Shown: positions 1 through 5,035 of the stretch, one piece after another
Layout of the letters: every line of letters starts with the position of its first letter
How positions within the stretch are numbered: position 1 is the first letter of the stretch
Assembly: GCA_025869455.1 (NCBI GenBank)
Contig: JAOZVT010000618.1
Location: 1-8,928, forward strand
Length of the DNA stretch: 8,928 nucleotides
Direction of reading: 5' to 3'
Origin: Prosthecobacter sp.
GTDB lineage: Bacteria > Verrucomicrobiota > Verrucomicrobiia > Verrucomicrobiales > Verrucomicrobiaceae
Notes under the pieces: model-generated
Told to the model about the DNA's origin: nothing
Seen by the model: the letters and a program-made list of their open reading frames with translations, nothing else
Database searches by the model: none
Program-made: the position numbers and the translations under genes

Positions 1-109
1 CCATGGCGCTGCCGCCGACCTTGATCAGAAAGGTGCAGCCTCGGAAGCCCTGCATGTATGGGAGGGCTTCAAGGAGGACATCGGCTTTCTGGATCTGGGT
101 ATCGTTCAT
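1..109 (-). CDS. argB: Acetylglutamate kinase, N-terminal 36 residues (cut by window edge)
   Basis: On the minus strand an ATG at 109-107 opens a frame running off the window after 36 residues. It contains EALPYMQGFRGCTFLIKVGG followed by SAM, which matches the start of acetylglutamate kinase: the ALPY-(I/M)-Q-x-FRG helix followed by the K-x-GG-(S/N)-AM loop that binds the phosphates of ATP and acetylglutamate. Lys30 is the expected phosphate-binding lysine. The enzyme phosphorylates N-acetylglutamate in the cytoplasm, the second step of arginine synthesis. The start is fixed by the family N-terminus length (about 10-15 residues before the ALPY helix). No clear Shine-Dalgarno sequence precedes it. 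The rest of the gene lies to the left of the window, so full length and operon partners cannot be judged. Confidence 0.88.
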   Translation of the reverse strand, partial: MNDTQIQKADVLLEALPYMQGFRGCTFLIKVGGSAM

Positions 110-130
110 TGGCAGGAGGGGAAAGGTGGC

Positions 131-157
131 AGGATAGGCACCCAGGCGCAGCGTCAA
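131..157 (-). promoter_or_regulatory. Possible sigma70-type promoter of argB
   Basis: Reading the minus strand, TTGACG (157-152) is followed after 15 bases by TATCCT (136-131), a -35/-10-like pair about 21 bases upstream of the argB ATG. The spacer is shorter than the usual 17 bases and the match is by eye, so this is only a candidate. It implies a very short leader. Confidence 0.25.
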
Positions 158-259
158 GCAGTACCACGGAAAATTTCTGAAAAGATTCCGCCATGCAAAC
201 CCACTCCCAGAGGGTGAATTCCACTCGTCAGCCGCCTTTGGCTCTGTTTGAATGCTTCC

Positions 260-526
260 ATGCTCCTCAAAGCCGCCCTTTTTTTGCTCTGCGCCCTGTG
301 GGTGATTCTATGCATGAGATTCTACTTCATGATCTCCAAGAAAAATGTCATGCAGCGTCGCGTCATCGCCATTGCCGCAGGGCTTGGCGCGGGACTGGTT
401 TACCTGTTAGGCAGCATGATTCTGCATGTTCTTTTTTCCATTTCCTCGACCACCACAGAGCTGAACGAGCTAGAGGACGCTGGTGAGACAATTCGGGTGC
501 AGGGCAAATCAGATCAAAGGGACTGA
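260..526 (+). CDS. Small two-helix membrane protein, unknown function, probably truncated by a frameshift
   Basis: The frame is open from a TTG at 248, with the first ATG at 260, and an in-frame stop lies upstream at 215-217. From the ATG it gives 88 residues: a first hydrophobic segment (about residues 2-20, LLKAALFLLCALWVILCM region), a short basic link (KKNVMQRR), a second hydrophobic segment (about residues 36-60, ending ILHVLFSIS), then an acidic tail (TELNELEDAGE). It is probably an inner-membrane protein with both ends on the same side. No family is recognised. No ribosome site is evident. It lies divergent to argB and convergent to the phosphatase. The stop at 524-526 may not be the original end, because coding-like sequence in another frame continues to 641 immediately before the terminator. 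Confidence 0.5.
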   Translation: MLLKAALFLLCALWVILCMRFYFMISKKNVMQRRVIAIAAGLGAGLVYLLGSMILHVLFSISSTTTELNELEDAGETIRVQGKSDQRD

Positions 527-641
527 TGGCGGCTGGCAGACATCGACCAATCGTAGAGTCTGGAGTCGGATGGTCATTTACATCACCTTCTCAAACGGCC
601 ACACCAGTCAGATCTTGATGCCGCAAGTAGTGGTGAATTAA
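474..641 (+). pseudogene. Possible out-of-frame C-terminus of the preceding membrane protein
   Basis: In the third plus frame the sequence is open from 474 to a TAA at 639-641. From about 510 it reads QIKGTDGGWQTSTNRR, then VWSRMVIYITFSNG, and ends QILMPQVVVN. Third codon positions here are mostly G or C (about two thirds), as in the real genes of this window, and the end alternates like a beta strand. Dropping one base near 509 joins the 260 frame (ending IRVQGK) to this one, giving about 126 residues. The TAA lies directly against the terminator hairpin. Either the gene carries a one-base insertion (mutation or sequencing error), or this is a decayed tail. It has no good start of its own. 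Confidence 0.4.
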
Positions 642-679
642 TCCAAAAGGCGCACCCTCAACAGGGTGTGCCTTTTGGA
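642..679. terminator. Strong bidirectional hairpin terminator
   Basis: TCCAAAAGGCGCACCCT (642-658) pairs with AGGGTGTGCCTTTTGGA (663-679) around a four-base CAAC loop: 17 pairs with a single G-U wobble. The AAAA in one arm and TTTT in the other make the hairpin usable from both sides. The plus side is followed by CAATCTTTTC. It sits between the convergent small membrane gene and the phosphatase gene, which ends at 707, and so probably ends both transcripts. Confidence 0.8.
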
Positions 680-706
680 CAATCTTTTCAGAAACCGAGT
701 TAAGTA

Positions 707-1702
707 TTAGATCACCACGCTGCCATCCAGTTTTTTGACGAAGCGGTGCAGTATGCTGCCGTCCACACTGTGATGGGTGAAGGTGATGGCCTCAGGTTGA
801 ATCTGGAGGTGGGTGAAGCCGTTGATGTCTTTGCCGTAAGGCATCTTGCGTTCGGTATTGGTCAGTTTGCGGACTTTGGCACCACCGCCACCGGATAGGA
901 TGAAGGAGGTGAATTTGCCTTCTAACTCTAAGTGTTGCAGGTCGTGGTCATGACCACAAAGATAGGCGTGTACTTTGTGTTCTTGGAAAAGCTCTCCCCA
1001 TTGGGCGATGAGGGGCTTGGTGTCCTTATGGATGCCATTGGAGTAGAGCGGATGATGGCCGACAACGACGGTGAAGGGTGCGCGGGGTTTGGCCAGTTCA
1101 GTTTTTAGCCATTCCAGTTGCTGAGCTTCTGCCTCAGCCCCCATATGGGTTAGGGGTGCCCCGGTCTTTTTATTCTTTCCTTTGCTGACGGAGGGGAGAT
1201 TGGTATCCAGAGCCAGGAAGGTCACCAGGGGTTTTGCTCCGCCGACTTCCACTCGATACCAGGGGTTTGGCATGTGCCAGCGGACGCCGGGCTTTTTGGA
1301 GTAAGCTAACTGGACTTTTTCGCCACCTTCGTTGTCATGGTAATCATGATTGCCCAGCACGGCCCACTGGGGACCAGGGAAGACGTCAGCAGGGTACATG
1401 TCTTCGATTTCATCCTTCCAACGCTGGCTTGTCAGGCTGAACCCGCCAGGGGTCGGGCCATAAACATTGTCGCCGATGAGCCACAGGCCTGCGGGCTTGA
1501 TTTTTTCCTTCGCTACGAAGGTTTGCATCGCCTGTGCCACAGCTTTTTGATCTGCGCCGCCTGTGCCAAAATCTCCGATGCCGAGCAAATGGATGGCATC
1601 CGTAGCCACTTCCGCATGAGTTTGGTGGCGTAAGTTCAGTGAAAGAGCTGCGCTGGAACAGAAGAGGGTTTTGAGGGCGCGACGGCGGTTCATGGGATTC
1701 AT
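707..1702 (-). CDS. Exported purple acid phosphatase-like metallophosphoesterase
   Basis: This 331-residue protein has a Tat-like signal (NRRRALK at residues 5-11, then a mild hydrophobic stretch, likely cut after THA at 28-30). The calcineurin-type metallophosphoesterase fold follows with every block typical of the small tartrate-resistant (ACP5-like) purple acid phosphatases: GDFG (Asp44), GDNVY (Asp78 and Tyr81), GNHD (Asn118, His119), GHHPLYS (His216) and GHDHDLQ (His251, His253). The seven expected metal ligands of the dinuclear site, including the Tyr that gives these enzymes their purple colour, are present. It should hydrolyse phosphate monoesters outside the cytoplasm; the natural substrate is unknown. 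Tat export would fit a cofactor loaded before export. Length fits the small-enzyme class. An alternative start is Met4, which leaves the signal intact. It is divergent from the L,D-transpeptidase gene and ends 27 bases from the shared terminator. Confidence 0.85.
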   Translation of the reverse strand: MNPMNRRRALKTLFCSSAALSLNLRHQTHAEVATDAIHLLGIGDFGTGGADQKAVAQAMQTFVAKEKIKPAGLWLIGDNVYGPTPGGFSLTSQRWKDEIEDMYPADVFPGPQWAVLGNHDYHDNEGGEKVQLAYSKKPGVRWHMPNPWYRVEVGGAKPLVTFLALDTNLPSVSKGKNKKTGAPLTHMGAEAEAQQLEWLKTELAKPRAPFTVVVGHHPLYSNGIHKDTKPLIAQWGELFQEHKVHAYLCGHDHDLQHLELEGKFTSFILSGGGGAKVRKLTNTERKMPYGKDINGFTHLQIQPEAITFTHHSVDGSILHRFVKKLDGSVVI

Positions 1703-1711
1703 GCGAGCTAC

Positions 1712-1748
1712 AAAACGCTGGCAGTCTGTGACTCATATCATGCGTTTT
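1712..1748. repeat. Inverted repeat in the divergent phosphatase/transpeptidase promoter region
   Basis: AAAACGC (1712-1718) and GCGTTTT (1742-1748) form perfect seven-base arms 23 bases apart within the 144-base gap between the phosphatase start (1702) and the lipoprotein start (1847). The arms are about three helical turns apart, centre to centre, so a protein-binding role is possible, but a repeat this short can occur by chance. The rest of the gap shows no convincing -35/-10 pair. Confidence 0.25.
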
Positions 1749-1846
1749 ACCGGAGCGTACGTGGTGAGGAAGCATTGGACAGGCTGGACTTGGTGAGTGA
1801 TGCTAAACATTCACTGACAACGTATTTTTCACTTCGTTCCCCCCTG

Positions 1847-2455
1847 ATGACTTCCGCTGCTCTACGCTTGCTCACTTTATGTTCTGTGGCTGTGCTGTTG
1901 GCCTCTTGTGCCACGACTGGCACCCGGAATGGACAAACTCAATATTTGGAGGCCTTTGCCCCGAACACGGTTCCGCACTCGGCCTTGTACAATCAGGATA
2001 TGGACTCCTATTGGGATGGTGATGGTATGGTCGGTGCGCCGAGCATCATCATTGATATCAGTGACCAGAAAGCCTATTTCTACAAAGGTGACTCTCTGGC
2101 AGGTGTTTCGGCCCTATCCACAGGGAATGAAACCCACCAAACCACCCTGGGGAAGTTCAAGATCACGGAAAAAGATCAGTGGCATAAATCCAACCTCTAT
2201 GGGGACTTTGTGGATTCGGCAGGGAATGTGGTCGTGGCGAATGTGGATGTGACCAAGGATAAGGCACCTCCCGGAACTCGATTTGACGGTTCCAAAATGC
2301 ACCACTTCATGCGTTTCGTCGGTGGTATTGGCATGCATGAGGGGTTCTTGCCTGGGTATCCTGCTTCTCACGGTTGTGTGTGTATGCCAGCCCACATGGC
2401 AGCCATTTTTTACAACAATGTGGACAAGGGAACCCCTGTGACCGTCCGCCCCTGA
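1847..2455 (+). CDS. L,D-transpeptidase (YkuD-type) lipoprotein
   Basis: From the ATG at 1847 this is 202 residues. It starts with a classical lipoprotein signal: MTSAALRLLTLCS, then VAVLLASC with the lipobox Cys at residue 21. That signal decides the start; the frame is open back to 1775 but the extra residues would bury it. The catalytic domain covers about residues 64-201, with IIIDISDQKAYFY, then STGNETHQTTLGKFKI, then GMHEGF (His164) and ASHGCVCMP (Ser174-His175-Gly176-Cys177). Such enzymes form 3-3 peptidoglycan cross-links or attach proteins to peptidoglycan by a Cys thioester; this one would be lipid-anchored in the periplasm. The residue two after the catalytic Cys, normally Arg or Asn, is Cys179. 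It is the first gene of a tight three-gene plus-strand run (gap of 33 bases to the rhodanese). Confidence 0.87.
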   Translation: MTSAALRLLTLCSVAVLLASCATTGTRNGQTQYLEAFAPNTVPHSALYNQDMDSYWDGDGMVGAPSIIIDISDQKAYFYKGDSLAGVSALSTGNETHQTTLGKFKITEKDQWHKSNLYGDFVDSAGNVVVANVDVTKDKAPPGTRFDGSKMHHFMRFVGGIGMHEGFLPGYPASHGCVCMPAHMAAIFYNNVDKGTPVTVRP

Positions 2456-2488
2456 TCTGATCCTTTAAAAGCCTAGCCTGATCAAGCC

Positions 2489-2836
2489 ATGCAGCCAGCC
2501 GAAGTGCCGCTCGAAGTCAGTGTGGATGACACCAGTTACCTGCTGAATCGCCCTGATGCTCCGCGTCTTAGACTGATTGATTGTCGCGAAGAAGATGAAT
2601 GGCAGATCTGCCGTATTGAAGGGGCCGAGCTGGTGCCGCTTTCCCAATTTGGTGAACTGGCACCGCAACGATTTTCGGATACAGCGGAGCACATCATCGT
2701 TTATTGCCACCACGGCATGCGCAGCCAGCGTGCGGCCCTTTGGCTGAGGCAACATGGTTTTAAACAAGCTCAGTCCATGCGCGGTGGTATTGATGCCTGG
2801 GCGGATCTCGTGGAACCGGAAATGGCGCGTTATTGA
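2489..2836 (+). CDS. Single-domain rhodanese-like sulfurtransferase
   Basis: This 115-residue protein is one rhodanese domain with no signal peptide, so it should be cytoplasmic. LRLIDCREEDEW (about 27-38) is the CH2A-like block, followed by IEGAELVPLSQF; the active-site loop is YCHHGMRS with Cys73 as the persulfide-carrying residue; GGIDAWAD and the terminal VEPEMARY are typical. The CHHGxRS loop and the final (D/E)P-x-x-x-RY end resemble the rhodanese domains fused to MoeB/ThiF-type proteins, so a role in sulfur transfer for cofactor or tRNA thiolation is possible, but the acceptor is not shown. It lies 33 bases after the transpeptidase and 17 before the DUF1802 gene, probably co-transcribed. 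No clear ribosome site is seen. Confidence 0.85.
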   Translation: MQPAEVPLEVSVDDTSYLLNRPDAPRLRLIDCREEDEWQICRIEGAELVPLSQFGELAPQRFSDTAEHIIVYCHHGMRSQRAALWLRQHGFKQAQSMRGGIDAWADLVEPEMARY

Positions 2837-2853
2837 TCTGATAGAATAACAAG

Positions 2854-3441
2854 ATGTCTGATTTACTTCCTGAACTTTCTCCTCCTGCCATCGGTTTCAA
2901 AGAATGGGCCTATGTTTGTGATTCCCTTGTAGAGGGGGTGCAGACCTTGATTTTGCGGAAAGGTGGCATTCATGAAGGGCGCGGAGGGTTTGAATGGAAA
3001 CACCGTCAGTTTTTCCTTTTCCCGACTTGGTTCCATACTCAGTCCGAACGGCTGACATGGTCTCCTGAAGGGGCGACATCTTTTCCTCCCGAAGAGGAGC
3101 GGACAAGTGTGGATATTGATGGATTTGCCACCTTGGAGCAGGTCTGGAAAGTGACGGATTGGGAGGCGATGCAGGCCATTGCCCCACTGCACATTTGGAA
3201 GGAAGAAATCGTCAAAGAGCGTTTCGCCTATGATGAAGAAAGCTGCCTGCACGTCGCCTTGGTAAGGGCTTATAAGCTGCCTCAGCGTTGGACTTTTCCG
3301 TATAGCAAAAGCTATGGCGGCTGCCGTTCTTGGGTGACCTTGCCAGAGGCAGGGTTAGACCTCGCCAAAGAAGCCGTGCCTGCGCTCAGTGATGAGGCCT
3401 GGAATGAGGCTGCATCCAAGCTACGTGCGGTGCTGGGTTAA
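2854..3441 (+). CDS. DUF1802 family protein
   Basis: This 195-residue soluble protein matches the DUF1802 pattern: GFKEWAYVCDSLVEGVQTLI near the N-terminus (about 14-33), the basic LRKGGIHE segment, then FFLFPTWFHTQ (about 53-63), a mid-domain WKEEIVKERFAY, and PYSKSYGGCRSWVTLPE (about 148-164). The family has no established biochemical role; it is found in cyanobacteria and diverse other bacteria. There is no signal peptide or membrane segment. It follows the rhodanese by 17 bases and probably shares its transcript. It ends 13 bases from the convergent LysM gene, with no hairpin between them, so the two transcripts may overlap at their 3' ends. Confidence 0.75.
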   Translation: MSDLLPELSPPAIGFKEWAYVCDSLVEGVQTLILRKGGIHEGRGGFEWKHRQFFLFPTWFHTQSERLTWSPEGATSFPPEEERTSVDIDGFATLEQVWKVTDWEAMQAIAPLHIWKEEIVKERFAYDEESCLHVALVRAYKLPQRWTFPYSKSYGGCRSWVTLPEAGLDLAKEAVPALSDEAWNEAASKLRAVLG

Positions 3442-3454
3442 CCCGCCATCATTC

Positions 3455-4936
3455 TCATTCCCAGCTCAACGGCGTGCCGACAGGCAGCAACCGCACCGCA
3501 TAGGCGATGTTCCAGTTCGTCATACGAAAGCCGCCCAGGCTTTCCTGTCGGCGCATGTAGCCAGGAATGCTGGTGCCATGCAGACCATAGGGGAGCGGCG
3601 TGGATTCATCCTTTTTAGTTAGGTTAATCCAGATCGGTCCCACCGGATTGTTAGGCCCAGCGGGGAGTTTTAAAGCGGGACTTGCTGGGGCGGCGGGATC
3701 TCCCGTAGTGGTTAGGCAGGGGCGGGGAATGGCGTCCAGGATCTTCCAGGTGCCGCGTCCTCGTAGTCCTGGGCGCGCGACGGAGATGGGGAGATTGGCG
3801 ATGAGTTTGCCACTGCGTTTGATTTCCAATCGAGTGTTGCTGACGATGGTGGCTGTTATGGGCGCTGCGGGATCGGCAGCAGGCTGGAGTGGTTTATCTA
3901 AAGCCTTTTCAATTTCAAAGGGAATGACGTTGGGCACGATGAATGTGGCCCCAATTTTGATCGGGGGTTTCAGCCCTGAATTGATCCGCCGGAGAAAGGA
4001 TTCGGAGCAGTGATATCGCTCGGCGATAAATTCCCACACGCTTCGGTAAGCGAGGAATTCAGTCGCCATCAGCTTTTCCAGAGTGATGGCAGATTCTTCG
4101 TCCTTTTCTTTTGATTTTCGCGTCGGTTTGCTGCTGCTAAAAGACTCTGGCTCAATCCAGCGTAGGTCCTCACGGCGGAGCTGATATTCGGTGTAGGCTC
4201 CACCCAGATCACGGAGAACCTGGGGGACCTCCCCCATATTGGATCTCAGTGGATCTGGATTGGCCGTTTCATAAGAGCGCAGGGCGGCATCGTAAAGTGG
4301 ACCGTCAGTACCATCAATGGGGCCGGCAGAAAAGCCCTGGCGGTCCAGATAAGCCTGCATGAGAACAACACGGGCCACACTGGTGGCGGCAGAAGGTAGG
4401 GGACGACTCAGCAGAAGTTTCTTTTCTGGTGCTTCGACGGCTGCGGTGGGTTTGCCTGACTGCTTTTTTTCACTCGGCGGCGGCGGCGGTGGGGCCATGG
4501 CCTGGATATCTGCCAGGCTGGGGATGCGCAGGACTTGGCCAATGACGATCATGTCCCGCTTCATCTCATTGAAGTCTTTGAGATGATCCACCGAGACTCC
4601 ATACCGCTTGCCTATGACATACAGGGAGTCACCCTTTTGCACCGCATATTCCAAGGTCTTTTCAGGCGGACCTTGCGTGCGTGAGGTGGCTAAATTTGGT
4701 GTTGTTCCATCCGCCTGAGTCGGCTCTGGCAGCACTTCCTGAGGCACTCCCCAATGGGTTGGGTCAGAGGCTTCAGGTAACCAGCGCCATCGGACAGCCG
4801 TTTCCAGTCCAGGTTCCACCGTCGGCACTTGCGCGGTGACAGAATTGGCCCATCCGAAAAGAAGAACTAGGCCTAACCAGGAATGAATGAACCCGCGAGT
4901 CCAAGAGGCATCGAAGGTGGGTGATTTCGCAGCCAT
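3455..4936 (-). CDS. Exported LysM protein with an inactive L,D-transpeptidase-like domain
   Basis: This 493-residue protein has a signal peptide (about residues 14-36: WTRGFIHSWLGLVLLFGWAN, likely cut after VTA), a LysM domain (about 95-138: YAVQKGDSLYVIGKRYG to VIGQVLRIP), a run of six prolines (149-154), a PGBD-like helical segment (about 188-223: AYLDRQGFSAGPIDGTDGPL), a lysine- and glutamate-rich linker (about 266-282), a degenerate second LysM (about 295-336: WEFIAERYHCSESFLRRIN to GATFIVPNV), and a YkuD-like domain (about 362-492). In the last, LPYGLHGT keeps the conserved His453, but the expected SHGC-x-R-M is S466-L467-G468-G469-F470-R471-M472, so the catalytic Cys and its His are missing. 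It should bind peptidoglycan without transpeptidase activity. The start has a weak TAAGG just upstream. It lies 99 bases downstream of the PATR gene on the same strand. Confidence 0.82.
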   Translation of the reverse strand: MAAKSPTFDASWTRGFIHSWLGLVLLFGWANSVTAQVPTVEPGLETAVRWRWLPEASDPTHWGVPQEVLPEPTQADGTTPNLATSRTQGPPEKTLEYAVQKGDSLYVIGKRYGVSVDHLKDFNEMKRDMIVIGQVLRIPSLADIQAMAPPPPPPSEKKQSGKPTAAVEAPEKKLLLSRPLPSAATSVARVVLMQAYLDRQGFSAGPIDGTDGPLYDAALRSYETANPDPLRSNMGEVPQVLRDLGGAYTEYQLRREDLRWIEPESFSSSKPTRKSKEKDEESAITLEKLMATEFLAYRSVWEFIAERYHCSESFLRRINSGLKPPIKIGATFIVPNVIPFEIEKALDKPLQPAADPAAPITATIVSNTRLEIKRSGKLIANLPISVARPGLRGRGTWKILDAIPRPCLTTTGDPAAPASPALKLPAGPNNPVGPIWINLTKKDESTPLPYGLHGTSIPGYMRRQESLGGFRMTNWNIAYAVRLLPVGTPLSWE

Positions 4937-5009
4937 GCCTTACAGAAGCTGCGATTTGCGAGATCACAAGCTAGGGTTTAGGCCATCGTGCTTCAGTTTG
5001 CCCTTCATG

Positions 5010-5034
5010 CTTTCCGTAGGGCCTCTAAGGAAAG
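5010..5034 (-). terminator. Possible weak stem-loop after the PATR gene
   Basis: CTTTCC (5010-5015) and GGAAAG (5029-5034) pair, with a mismatch and then TAG/CTA continuing the stem around a five-base loop. It begins one base after the stop of the PATR gene (5036-5038) on the minus strand. There is no T tract, so it may be a leaky terminator, an mRNA 3' structure, or nothing. Confidence 0.3.
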
Positions 5035-5035
5035 A

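Noticed and set aside
193..486. A 97-codon plus-strand frame overlapping the small membrane gene
   Set aside because: It is His- and Arg-rich with no membrane or domain character, while the overlapping frame encodes two clean hydrophobic helices.
1775..1846. Longer start for the lipoprotein L,D-transpeptidase
   Set aside because: The extra 24 residues would put the signal peptide and lipobox internally; the ATG at 1847 gives a Cys at residue 21, normal for a lipoprotein.
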